A program made the position numbers and the translations under genes. Positions 24,812 through 32,641 of a DNA stretch of 64,000 nt are shown one piece after another. How positions within the stretch are numbered: the stretch's first letter is position 1; every line of letters begins with the position of its first letter. The notes under the pieces are model-generated. The model saw only the letters and a program-made list of their open reading frames with translations, had not been told where the DNA came from and made no database searches. The stretch comes from Actinomadura bangladeshensis (lineage in GTDB: Bacteria; Actinomycetota; Actinomycetes; Streptosporangiales; Streptosporangiaceae): the NCBI RefSeq assembly GCF_004348335.1, contig NZ_SMJW01000001.1, positions 78,839 through 142,838 on the forward strand. Reading direction: 5' to 3'.

Positions 24812-25417
24812 TCAGCTCCCGCCTGTCAGCTCACGGCCGTCCTGCGGGCGGGCCTCCGGGGTGTGCGACCACGGGACCACCGGCTCCTCGGAGCCGAGCA
24901 TGTCGAGGGTGTGCAGCCACCTCCCCGGCCCCATGATCGCCGTGATGGTGTCGGCCAGCTCGACGATCTCGGCAGTGGTGAACACGGTTGCGAGCTCACG
25001 GTAGGTCCCGCTGTCGATGGACCAGTGGTCCAGGTGCAGCTTCCGCTGGAACGCCAACGCAAGGCGCTCCCGTTCGCTCAGCTCCTCGCCGGCGCCCACC
25101 ACTGCGCACGCGATGTCCTCCTCGCCCAGCTCCGAGTCGTAGCGCGCCCGGGAGCAGGCGTCGCACCCGACGAGCTGGGCGTTCGCCAGCCGCAGTAGTT
25201 CCCGGAGCCGGGTCCCCAGGGTCCCTCCCCCGTCGGTGCCGTTCTTGGCGATCACGCTGAGGCGGTGCCGGACGACACCCCGGTCGGGATGGTGGGCGAT
25301 GATGCGGGGCCAGGCCGTGTTGCCGGAACCGAGCTGTCCGGTCTCGACCAGGCGCGTCATCTCCGCCAGTAGATCAGGGGCGACCTTCTCCTCGGGCAGC
25401 GGCTCGATCCGGGGCAT
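24812..25417 (-). CDS. carboxymuconolactone decarboxylase family protein (CxxC type)
   Basis: A 201-residue helical protein of the CMD/AhpD superfamily. The core reads LREREL-like (RLRELLRLANAQLVGCDACSRARYDSELG), where the CDAC pair suits a thiol peroxidase-like or redox member, then SERERLALAFQRKLHLDHWSID and TTAEIVELADTITAIMGPGRWLH. Compared with the CMD protein at 1009 it is longer and keeps both cysteines. ATG at 25417 follows GAGGAA, and the start MPRIEPLPEE is typical of the family. A TTATCA element lies 46 bases upstream. Confidence 0.87.
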   Translation of the reverse strand: MPRIEPLPEEKVAPDLLAEMTRLVETGQLGSGNTAWPRIIAHHPDRGVVRHRLSVIAKNGTDGGGTLGTRLRELLRLANAQLVGCDACSRARYDSELGEEDIACAVVGAGEELSERERLALAFQRKLHLDHWSIDSGTYRELATVFTTAEIVELADTITAIMGPGRWLHTLDMLGSEEPVVPWSHTPEARPQDGRELTGGS

Positions 25418-25462
25418 GATTCCTCGCTTCTCCGGGAGGTTCAGCTCACATCGGCGTCGATT

Positions 25463-25474
25463 ATTCTTATCATC
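25463..25474. promoter_or_regulatory. AT-rich TTATCA regulatory element (site 8)
   Basis: ATTCTTATCATC lies about 46 bases before the minus-strand CMD gene. It matches site 5 in its first ten bases. Confidence 0.5.
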
Positions 25475-25584
25475 TTCGGCGGCTCCGAAGAAGAGCAGGC
25501 GCCTCACACGACGCAGATGCAACCGACTGACACCTCCACCAGCAGGCTTCTTGTCAACATCGCCACCCGGGCGTAGCGTAGGCG

Positions 25585-25596
25585 AATCTTATTAGG
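25585..25596. promoter_or_regulatory. AT-rich TTATTA regulatory element (site 9)
   Basis: AATCTTATTAGG lies about 95 bases before the second serine hydrolase gene. It is oriented toward the plus-strand gene and is close to site 3 in sequence. Confidence 0.45.
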
Positions 25597-25691
25597 AATA
25601 ACCTGGATCGCCCTTGGTTGCGGCCCGGAGACCGCATCCGAGTGCCATCGGGCGGCCGAGGTCAGACGGGCACCGCGAACGACAGGACGTG

Positions 25692-26882
25692 ATGATGACG
25701 AACAGCGAGAACGTCGAGAAGACGGTCACCGACCTCGACGGTGAGATCGATGCCGCCCTGGACCTGGCCCGCGAGCGCGGCGAGGTGGGTCTGCAGGTGA
25801 CGGCCTACCTGCGGGGGGAGCTGGTGGTCGACGCCTGGGCCGGCAGCGCGGACAAGGCCGGCGACGTGCCCGTCGACGGTTCGACACTGTTCCCCGTGTT
25901 CTCCGTGACGAAGGGGGTCACCGCCACCGCGCTGCACCTGCAGGCCGAACGTGGCCTGGTGGACTACGACGCACCCGTCGTCCGGTACTGGCCGGAATAC
26001 GGCCAGAACGGCAAGGACCGGACCACGGTCCGCGACGTGCTCGCGCACCGCTCCGGCGCTCCCCAGATGCCCGCCGACGTGACGACCGAGCGCATGGCGG
26101 ACTGGGACTGGATGGTCACCGCGCTCGCCGCCGAGACCCCGCTGTTCCCGCCCGGTGAGGTGAACTGCTACCACTCCATCAACTGGGGCTGGCTCGTCGG
26201 GGAGATCGTGTGCCGCACCGACTCCGACCACCGCTCCTTCGGACAGTTCGTGCAGGACGAGTTGTGCGCCCCGCTCGGGATCGAGGACCTGTTCATCGGG
26301 CTGCCGGAGAAGGAGGACGGACGGGTCGCGGAACTCGTCGACGACACGGCCTTCGGCAGGACGTCCGGTGCCGGACGAACTCCCCTGCAGCAGCAGGCCA
26401 TGCCACCCGCCGCGGCCCCGACCGCCGAGGTCTTCAGCCGACCCGAGGTCTGGCGGGCCCAGATCCCGGGCGCGGGCGGCATCATGAACGCGAGGTCGGC
26501 CGCCCGCCTGTACGCCATGATCGCGTGCGGCGGGCGGCTCGGGGACGTTCGGATGCTCTCGGAGGGCCGGCTCCGCTCCCTGCTGGAACCGCGGCCGGAC
26601 GCCGACAAGCCGGACCTGGTCAGCGGCGTGCCCCGGATGCTCGGGCTCGGCGGCTACTACGTCGGGGGCCAGTCACCGCCCGCCAACGCCCTCTACGCCG
26701 GCTCGACCTCGATCCTGGGTCATCCGGGGGCCGGCAGCAGCAACGCCTGGGCCGACCTGGACAGCGGGTTGGCCGTCGCCATCACCCACAACCGGATGTT
26801 CGACGAGCCCCCCGACCGGGACGCCCACCCCTTCATCCCGATCGTGGACGTGCTCCGGCGCTTCGCCCGGCAGAACGGCTGA
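25692..26882 (+). CDS. serine hydrolase of the beta-lactamase/esterase EstB family (copy 2)
   Basis: A 396-residue paralog of the enzyme at 15778-16959. SxxK is FSVTKGVT, the second motif is in NCYHSINWGWLVGE, and the C-terminal oxyanion segment is SILGHPGAGSS. No signal peptide is visible, which favours a cytoplasmic esterase or lactonase role. Conserved blocks shared with copy 1 include HLQAERGLVDY, FVQDELCAPLGIEDLF and NRMFDEP-like NRMFEGY. ATG at 25692 is chosen; AGGA lies five bases before it, and the ATG one codon later is possible. It is a single gene under site 9. Confidence 0.88.
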   Translation: MMTNSENVEKTVTDLDGEIDAALDLARERGEVGLQVTAYLRGELVVDAWAGSADKAGDVPVDGSTLFPVFSVTKGVTATALHLQAERGLVDYDAPVVRYWPEYGQNGKDRTTVRDVLAHRSGAPQMPADVTTERMADWDWMVTALAAETPLFPPGEVNCYHSINWGWLVGEIVCRTDSDHRSFGQFVQDELCAPLGIEDLFIGLPEKEDGRVAELVDDTAFGRTSGAGRTPLQQQAMPPAAAPTAEVFSRPEVWRAQIPGAGGIMNARSAARLYAMIACGGRLGDVRMLSEGRLRSLLEPRPDADKPDLVSGVPRMLGLGGYYVGGQSPPANALYAGSTSILGHPGAGSSNAWADLDSGLAVAITHNRMFDEPPDRDAHPFIPIVDVLRRFARQNG

Positions 26883-26979
26883 CCGCGCCGCGCCGATCCT
26901 GCTCCGAGCCCAGTCCGGGGAGGAACGCGCCGGCGACGCCTCGAGGCCTCCGCCGGACGCGCTCGCCCCTTTGGACCGG

Positions 26980-27242
26980 CACCGTGGTCGTGGTGGGCGC
27001 CGGGGAGTTGGAGGCACGGCTGGTGGGCGATGTCGATGCTGGAGCAGGCGAACGCGCGGATCGCTGAACTTGAGGCGCAGGTGGCGTCCGATAGCCGGAA
27101 CTCCTCTAAGCCCCCGTCCTCGGATGGGCTGGACAAGCCGCAGCCCGAACCGAAGTCGTTACGGGGCCTTAGTGGCCGCCGGCCCGGTGGGCAGGGCGGG
27201 CATCGTGGGCAGACATTATGCGATGTGTGCACCTATCGCTAA
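26980..27242 (+). mobile_element. IS66-family transposase remnant
   Basis: LEQANARIAELEAQVASDSR, then NSSKPPSSDGL and SLRGLSGRRPGGQGGHRGQTL, is the conserved N-terminal part of IS66 TnpC transposases (leucine-zipper helix followed by the Ser/Pro and Gly-rich linker). Only about 65 residues remain (27030-27225). The frame upstream (GELEARL) is shifted and the catalytic DDE domain is missing. No terminal repeats were found. It marks an old insertion at the border between the two catabolic halves. Confidence 0.8.
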
Positions 27243-27479
27243 TCGTGTGCACAGCGTAGCGGAGAGCGATGAATCGGCACAGAAGAAGCGATCGACACAC
27301 TTCGCCACCAGGGCGATTTCAAAGTAGTTGGGTGAGGGATTGTTGTGACGCTATGTGAGCATGAGCATCAGAAGTACAGTCATGTACCAATGGGTGGGAC
27401 ATGGTGAACGCCGCAGAGCACCGCGGCGTGTCTAGCAATCGTGCATATAATGCCAGCACCCCAAGGGAAGGCGCTTTGA
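27243..27479. other. non-coding stretch before the DoxX gene
   Basis: No gene is recognised here. The composition is less GC-rich than its surroundings. TATAAT at 27446-27451 could be the -10 element for the DoxX gene, whose ribosome site AAGGGAAGG follows at 27463; a convincing -35 box at 17 bases was not found. The left end carries two GTGTGCAC copies about 20 bases apart. Confidence 0.4.
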
Positions 27480-28019
27480 ATGGCAGTTGACACGTCGGGC
27501 ATCGACATCGCATCCCTGGTACTGCGGGTCTCCGTGGGCGGCACGCTTCTCGCCCATGGCTGGAACCACGCCTTCGGCGGCGGGAAGATCGAGGGCACGG
27601 CGGGCTGGTTCGAATCCATGGGCCTACGGCCGGGCCGGCTCCACGCACTGATGGCGACCGGGACCGAAATCGGCGCGGGCGTCCTGCTGCTGCTCGGCCT
27701 GCTCACCCCGCTGGCCGCCGCCGGCGCGGTCGGCACGATGGCCGTCGCGTTCATCACCGCCCATCTGAGCAACGGCTTCTTCATCTTTCGTCCCGGCCAG
27801 GGCTATGAGTACGTCCTCATGATCATCATGGTGGCGTGCGCGCTCGGTGCGCTGGGTGGCGGCGCAGCCTCCCTCGACCGGACGCTCGGGATCTCCGGTG
27901 ACCTGTCCGGCTGGTTGGGCCTCACCATCACCGTCCTTGTCGGCGGCCTTGGCGCCGCCGCCCTTCTGGCGGTGTTCTGGCGCCCCGCCAGACGACCCGC
28001 GGAGAAGATCGAAGCCTAG
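27480..28019 (+). CDS. DoxX family membrane protein
   Basis: A 179-residue inner-membrane protein with four hydrophobic segments (about residues 9-27, 50-72, 75-105 and 135-160). The family N-terminus LVLRVSVGGTLLAHGWNHAFGG and the EGTAGWFESMGL motif are present. DoxX proteins take part in quinone-linked or thiosulfate/redox membrane functions; here the role is unknown. ATG at 27480. A deleted copy lies at 20300-20511 after an enoyl-CoA hydratase gene, and here too hydratase fragments lie downstream. Confidence 0.88.
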   Translation: MAVDTSGIDIASLVLRVSVGGTLLAHGWNHAFGGGKIEGTAGWFESMGLRPGRLHALMATGTEIGAGVLLLLGLLTPLAAAGAVGTMAVAFITAHLSNGFFIFRPGQGYEYVLMIIMVACALGALGGGAASLDRTLGISGDLSGWLGLTITVLVGGLGAAALLAVFWRPARRPAEKIEA

Positions 28020-28398
28020 AGTAGGGCCCATGACGGGTGGCCTGGTGCTGAGCGGTGTGTGAGTTCTCTTGGACCGGCGCGACCTACTCCTCGCCGAGGA
28101 GGACGCGGCTCGGCCGGCGACCGAGATATGCCCGGATCACCTGGTCGACCTCATCCGCCTGACGGACGGGTGGATCACCGGGGCCGGCCTGTTGGCGCGG
28201 CTCGGCGCAACGCCCGCCGAGCCGCCCTCACCAGTGCTCGTCCCGCTCATTGAGGCCCGCGTCCTGGCCCTCTTCCGACGAGCAGGATCTGCTGCTGGGA
28301 CCGGCTGTCGCAGGGCGACATGGCTGGCCTGCTCCGTCGCCCTGCCGCCCTCTAAAGTCGACACTAGGCTGTATATGAGACCTATCTTGTCCGTCGGC
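28020..28398. other. unassigned stretch, probably gene debris
   Basis: An open plus-strand frame from 28069 (residues such as DHLVDLIRLTDGWITG) runs into the hydratase C-terminal fragment that follows, but I do not recognise it and it has no clear ribosome site. Given the broken genes on both sides it is more likely debris than a real gene. Confidence 0.35.
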
Positions 28399-28515
28399 AT
28401 GGACCGTGAGTACCGCGAACAGGCCCGCCTGCGAGCGACCAGCGACTTCGCGGAAGGAGTCGCCGCCTCCTTTCAACGCCGCCCACCGAACTTCACCGGC
28501 ACCATCCCCGAATAG
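28399..28515 (+). pseudogene. enoyl-CoA hydratase C-terminal fragment, inverted
   Basis: MDREYREQARLRATSDFAEG, then VAASFQRRPPNFTG, is a typical crotonase-family C-terminus (compare EGVRAFLEKRPPQWSGR at 20130-20187). It lies on the plus strand, opposite to the N-terminal part of a hydratase gene at 28560-28867. No start or catalytic part is attached. Confidence 0.7.
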
Positions 28516-28559
28516 GCAGGCCTTATATGGGATCCGTGTTTTCGGGCAGTCCCAAGTTC

Positions 28560-28867
28560 GTCGAGAAGCCCGGTGTGGTGGGCTTCCTCGCCTTTGAACC
28601 CACGTCCGGTCAGGGAGGTAGTCAAGCGCTTTTTGCTGTCCGACGGCGGCCGGGAGGGTCACTGAGATGCCGCACGACCGGGGTCTGGCAGCGAAACAGG
28701 CGGAGGGCTCGGGAGTAGAGTTCGGACGAGTCGTCCAAGAGGGCCTTGCGGTGGTTCGGTCGGCTGAATTCGGCACCGGACGTGTCGAAGAAGTTCTCCG
28801 GCGGGCGCCGGAACTCGACCACGGCGATGTGGCCGGCGATGTCGACGCGGACATCTTCGGTCATCAT
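28560..28867 (-). pseudogene. enoyl-CoA hydratase pseudogene, N-terminal and central pieces
   Basis: The minus strand starts MTEDVRVDIAGHIAVVEFRR followed by PPENFFDT, a normal hydratase N-terminus with a ribosome site 12 bases after the upstream dehydrogenase gene. Then only short pieces remain: FSRP, LYSRALRLFRCQTPVV, and after a frameshift SVTLPAAVGQQKALD. Both oxyanion-hole segments are missing. It was the last gene of the operon that starts at 37567. Confidence 0.78.
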
Positions 28868-28879
28868 TTCTCCCGGGAC

Positions 28880-29902
28880 TCAGAGCTGAAACAACCCATC
28901 GAGATGGGTGGCGGGGTCGCCTAGTAGATACTGGGCCGCCTTGGCGCGCCGGTAGTAGAGATGAAGCTCGTGTTCCCAGGTGAATCCCATGCCGCCATGA
29001 AAATGTATGGCTTGGTCGGCGGCGTGGAAGGCGGTCATCGAGGCCAGGGCCAGGGCTGCGGCCTCGGCCAGTTCCGCGGGCTCGACGTCGGCCGCCCAGG
29101 CCGCGTGACGGACCGCGGACTCGGCCAGTTCGCAGTCGACGTAGAGGTCGGCCAGCGCGTGCTTGACCGCCTGGAACGAGCCGATGGGCCGGCCGAACTG
29201 CACGCGGGTCCGCGCGTACTGCACGGTCATCTCCAGGCACCTGCGGGCCACTCCGAGTTGTTCGGCGGCGAGGCCGACGGCCGTGAGGTTCCAGGCGGTC
29301 TCGAGCGTCCGTACCGGGTCGGCGCAGGACAGCGGGCGGCCGACGGCACCGGCCAGCTCGATTCGGGCGGCGCCCCGAGTGAGATCGAGAGTGGTCAGAG
29401 GTCGCCGGACCAGGTCGGCGGCGTCCACGGCGAAGATTTCGTGGTGGTCGGTTACGACCAGGAGGACGTCAGCCAGATGTCCATCGACCACGCACGGGAA
29501 GTGCCCCTGCAAGCGGTTGTCCGCATCGGCGGTGACGGGTCCCGCCGCGGGGCCCCACCATGGGGCTGCGATGACGATCGTGTCCCCGGAGGCGATGTCG
29601 GTCAGCAGGTCGGCGGTTCCGTCCAACTGGACAAGGAGTGTTGCGGCGAGCACCGAGGAGGACAGGAACGGGGCGGGGAGCAGCGCGGCTCCCATCTCCT
29701 CGAGGACGACTGCCAGTTCGGCGGCTCCCGCCCCTGCTCCGCCGTGCCGTTCCGGCACGATGAGGCCGGTCACGCCCAGTTCTGTGGCCAGGCGGCGCCA
29801 TGTCTCCTGATCGGGACCGTCGGCGGGTGGCGGGGCCGCGGCCAGGAACCGGCGCACGGCATCGCGGAGGTGCTCCTGCTCTTCGGTCGGCACCAGGCTC
29901 AT
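28880..29902 (-). CDS. acyl-CoA dehydrogenase (subunit 2 type)
   Basis: A 340-residue acyl-CoA dehydrogenase, shorter than the usual 380-400 because the middle domain is reduced. It has the N-terminal helix set (PTEEQEHLRDAVRRFL), LIVPERHGGAGAGAAELAVVLEEMG, and the C-terminal helical domain (ARRCLEMTVQYARTRVQFGRPIGSFQAVKHALADL, AIHFHGGMGFTWEHELHLYYRRAK). In actinobacterial sterol and side-chain clusters such a short subunit forms an alpha2beta2 enzyme with a full-length partner, here the gene next to it (4-base overlap at 29899-29902). I infer a heteromeric enzyme oxidising an acyl-CoA side chain. Confidence 0.9.
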   Translation of the reverse strand: MSLVPTEEQEHLRDAVRRFLAAAPPPADGPDQETWRRLATELGVTGLIVPERHGGAGAGAAELAVVLEEMGAALLPAPFLSSSVLAATLLVQLDGTADLLTDIASGDTIVIAAPWWGPAAGPVTADADNRLQGHFPCVVDGHLADVLLVVTDHHEIFAVDAADLVRRPLTTLDLTRGAARIELAGAVGRPLSCADPVRTLETAWNLTAVGLAAEQLGVARRCLEMTVQYARTRVQFGRPIGSFQAVKHALADLYVDCELAESAVRHAAWAADVEPAELAEAAALALASMTAFHAADQAIHFHGGMGFTWEHELHLYYRRAKAAQYLLGDPATHLDGLFQL

Positions 29903-31074
29903 GCGGATCCTTTCGCGCGCAGGTCCGAGAAGGGAATGTCACGGTCGGCGGCGGGCTCGCGGGGCAGGCCGAGCACCCGGTCACCGATGATCTGCCGCTG
30001 GATCTCGTCGGTGCCTCCCGCGATGCGGGTGGACGGGGCGTCGAGGAGAGCGGCGGCGAGCCGGGCAGCCGAGTCGTCACCCGGCTCCCACGCCAGCGCG
30101 GTGTGGCCGGCGATGTCGGCGATGGCGTCGGCGGAAAGCCGGGCGAGCCGTCCGGCGGCCAGTTTGCCGGCCGAGCCGCGCGGGCCGATCGAGCGGCCCA
30201 CCCGTGCTTCCGCCGAGTGCCTGGCCGCCAGCAGTTCCGCGAGCCGTTCCGCCCGGTAGACCTCGGCCAGGCGGCGGCGGACGTGCCGGTCGCCGGCGAC
30301 GCCGCGGGCACGGGCCAGTGCGGCGAGCGCGGCGTGGGAGGCCGGATGGCCGCGGGGTATCCGCAGATCGGAGATGGTGATCCGCTCATGGCCGAGCATC
30401 CGCACCGCCGCGTCCCAGCCTTCGCCGACCTCGCCGACCACGGCGCCGGCGGGCAGCCGGACGCCGTCGAAGAACACCTCGTTGAATCGGACGGCGCCGG
30501 TCATGTCGCGCAGTGGCCTGACCTGCACGCCAGGGGAGGCCATGTCCACGACGAACATGGTGATCCCGCGGTGCTTGGGCACGCCGGGGTCGGTACGAGC
30601 CAGCAACGCGCCCCACTCGGCGTACTCGGCCCGGGACGTCCACACCTTCTGACCGTCCAGGATCCAGCCGTCGCCGTCACGGCGCGCCCGCGTGGCCAGC
30701 CCTGCGACGTCCGAGCCCGCGCCGGGTTCGGAGAAGAGCTGGCACCAGATCTCCTCGCCGCGCATCATCGGCCGCAGGAAGCGCCGCTTCTGCTCGGAGG
30801 TTCCGAGGTCCAGCAGTGTGGGGCCGACCATGCCGAGCCCGATGAGGAAGGGTTTGGTGGGCAGCGGGTAGTCCTGGGCGAGCTCGTCGAACGTGCGTTG
30901 TTCGACTCGGGTGAGGCCCTGGCCGCCGTACTCGGCGGGCCAGGTGATGCCGGCGAATCCGGCGTCGTGCAGTTTCCCCTGGAAGAGCCGCGCCTCCGCC
31001 ACATCGGTGATGGGCTCACGGGGGGCGTGCTCGGCCAGCCAGGCGTCGGCCCGGGCGGAGAAGTCTTCGGTCAT
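29899..31074 (-). CDS. acyl-CoA dehydrogenase (subunit 1 type)
   Basis: A 391-residue FAD-dependent acyl-CoA dehydrogenase. The substrate/FAD motif WCQLFSEPGAGSDVAGLATRA, the DGQKVWTSRAEYAEWGALLART strand and the C-terminal AGGTDEIQRQIIGDRVLGLPRE are clear. It would introduce the alpha-beta double bond in an acyl-CoA. It overlaps the thiolase gene upstream and the second dehydrogenase downstream by four bases each, which argues for a coupled complex. Confidence 0.92.
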   Translation of the reverse strand: MTEDFSARADAWLAEHAPREPITDVAEARLFQGKLHDAGFAGITWPAEYGGQGLTRVEQRTFDELAQDYPLPTKPFLIGLGMVGPTLLDLGTSEQKRRFLRPMMRGEEIWCQLFSEPGAGSDVAGLATRARRDGDGWILDGQKVWTSRAEYAEWGALLARTDPGVPKHRGITMFVVDMASPGVQVRPLRDMTGAVRFNEVFFDGVRLPAGAVVGEVGEGWDAAVRMLGHERITISDLRIPRGHPASHAALAALARARGVAGDRHVRRRLAEVYRAERLAELLAARHSAEARVGRSIGPRGSAGKLAAGRLARLSADAIADIAGHTALAWEPGDDSAARLAAALLDAPSTRIAGGTDEIQRQIIGDRVLGLPREPAADRDIPFSDLRAKGSA

Positions 31075-32219
31075 GTGTCCTCCTTGGAGTGGTTGGCGAG
31101 GACGAGCGTCGCGGCCGAGGTGAAGATGCCGCCCACTCCCTGCACGACGCTGAGTTCTACGCCGTCCACCTGGCGGTACGCCTCCCCGCGCAGTTGCCGG
31201 ACGGACTCCTGGATCGCGAACATGCCGTACATGCCGGTGTGCGTGTAGCAGAGGCCGCCCCCGTTGGTGTTCATCGGCAGGGGACCACCGGGGGCCGTGT
31301 TGCCGTCCGCCACGAAGGCACCGGCCTCGCCGCGGCCGACGAATCCGAGGTCTTCCAGCCCGAACAGCGGCACATGCGCGAACGGGTCATAGATCATCAG
31401 ATGGTCGACGTCGGCGACGGTGATACCGGCCTGGACGAAGGCCCGGCGGCTCGACTCGCGGAAGGCTCTGGAGGAGGTCAGGTCCTCCATGTGGGCGACC
31501 AGCGGACTCTCTCCCGCCTCGCCCGCACCCAGCAGATGGACGGGCGGGCGCGGCAGATCAGCGGCACGTTCGGCTGAGGTCACCACCAGGGCTGCCCCGC
31601 CGTCGGTCACGGGGCAGCATTCCAGCTTGTGGAACGGCCAGGCGACGACCCTGGAGGCCAGCACCTCCTCGACAGTGGCCTCCTTGGCCCGCCATGCCCT
31701 CGGGTTGCCGTCCGCCCAGCGGCTCTGCACGGCGGGAACCGCGGCCATCTGCTCGCGCGTGGTTCCGGTCTCGTGCAGGAAGCGCAGGGCGGGGAGGGTG
31801 AAGGCGGTGACCGCGCCGCGCACACCGTACGGGGCCTCGAACTGGCGTGGCATGGAATCGGGCGGTGTGCGCCGGGACGGCCGCCCGATCCGCGACCGCC
31901 CGGATTCGCCGTGGAGCACCAGCACGATGGAGCACAGCCCCGCGTCGATGGCCGCCGCCGCGTGGGCGACGTGCACCAGGAATGAGCAACCGCCCACGCT
32001 GGTGCCATCGTGCCAGGACGGATCGACGCCGATGTGGTGCGCGATGTCGATCGGCGAATGCCAGGCGGTGGCGATGCCGTCCACATCGGCCGGGGTCAAG
32101 CCGGCGTCGGCCAGCGCCAGGGCGGCCGCGCGGGCATGCAGATCCGGCTCGGACAGATCGGGCACGACGCCGATGTCGGTCTCCGCGGCACCGGCGATCG
32201 CGACCCCCCGCCGCCTCAT
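31071..32219 (-). CDS. thiolase-fold protein (thiolase or Ltp2-like retro-aldolase)
   Basis: A 382-residue thiolase superfamily protein of the SCP-x/lipid-transfer type. The segment SVGGCSFLVHVAHAAAAIDAGLC occupies the nucleophile position, PVTDGGAALVVTS follows mid-protein, and NTNGGGLCYTHTGMYGMFAIQE near the end is the C-terminal catalytic motif. In the sterol pathway, Ltp2-type members need a DUF35 partner and cleave a beta-hydroxyacyl-CoA by retro-aldol chemistry instead of thiolysis; the DUF35 gene directly upstream (4-base overlap) makes that role possible here. The Cys in GGCSF leaves true thiolase activity open. Confidence 0.87.
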   Translation of the reverse strand: MRRRGVAIAGAAETDIGVVPDLSEPDLHARAAALALADAGLTPADVDGIATAWHSPIDIAHHIGVDPSWHDGTSVGGCSFLVHVAHAAAAIDAGLCSIVLVLHGESGRSRIGRPSRRTPPDSMPRQFEAPYGVRGAVTAFTLPALRFLHETGTTREQMAAVPAVQSRWADGNPRAWRAKEATVEEVLASRVVAWPFHKLECCPVTDGGAALVVTSAERAADLPRPPVHLLGAGEAGESPLVAHMEDLTSSRAFRESSRRAFVQAGITVADVDHLMIYDPFAHVPLFGLEDLGFVGRGEAGAFVADGNTAPGGPLPMNTNGGGLCYTHTGMYGMFAIQESVRQLRGEAYRQVDGVELSVVQGVGGIFTSAATLVLANHSKEDT

Positions 32220-32638
32220 CGGCGTTCCTCCGGCACCGGCTGGAACAAGGGCAGCGCCTGGTCACCGCGCGGCTCGAAGACGACCTCCAGCGGCATGTCC
32301 AGGGGAAGGGCCCGCGGATCGGGTGGCACGTTGACGAGATTGGTGATCATGCGCGGGCCTTCATCCAGTTCCACGATCGCGATGACGTAGGGAACGTCGT
32401 CCGCGAACCCCGGGGCGGGGACATGGTTGATGACGTACGAGCTGAGCCGGGCGTGTCCGCTCACGGTGGTCCATTCCAGCCGCGGCGAGCCGCAGAAGGG
32501 GCAGCCGATGCGCGGGTAGAACACGTGCTCGGCACAGTCCTCGCAGCGCTGGAGACGCAGCTCACCGGCTCTGGTGCCGTCCCAGTAGGGCTGCGTGGCC
32601 GGGGTGGGGACGGGCACCGGACGGGTGTCGGCGGCCAT
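32216..32638 (-). CDS. Zn-ribbon/OB-fold DUF35 protein
   Basis: A 140-residue DUF35 protein: an N-terminal helix (TQPYWDGTRAGELRLQRCEDC), a rubredoxin-like zinc ribbon with two CxxC pairs (CEDC and CPFC), and a C-terminal OB-fold (VSGHARLSSYVINHVPAPGF, VIAIVELDEGPRMITNLV). DUF35 proteins are small partner subunits of thiolase-fold enzymes. It overlaps the thiolase gene by four bases and starts three bases after the SDR stop. Confidence 0.9.
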   Translation of the reverse strand: MAADTRPVPVPTPATQPYWDGTRAGELRLQRCEDCAEHVFYPRIGCPFCGSPRLEWTTVSGHARLSSYVINHVPAPGFADDVPYVIAIVELDEGPRMITNLVNVPPDPRALPLDMPLEVVFEPRGDQALPLFQPVPEERR

Positions 32639-32641
32639 CGG

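Noticed and set aside
28069..28398. Plus-strand frame between DoxX and the hydratase fragment as a real gene
   Set aside because: No recognised family, no ribosome site, and it runs into a pseudogene fragment. Kept only as unassigned debris.
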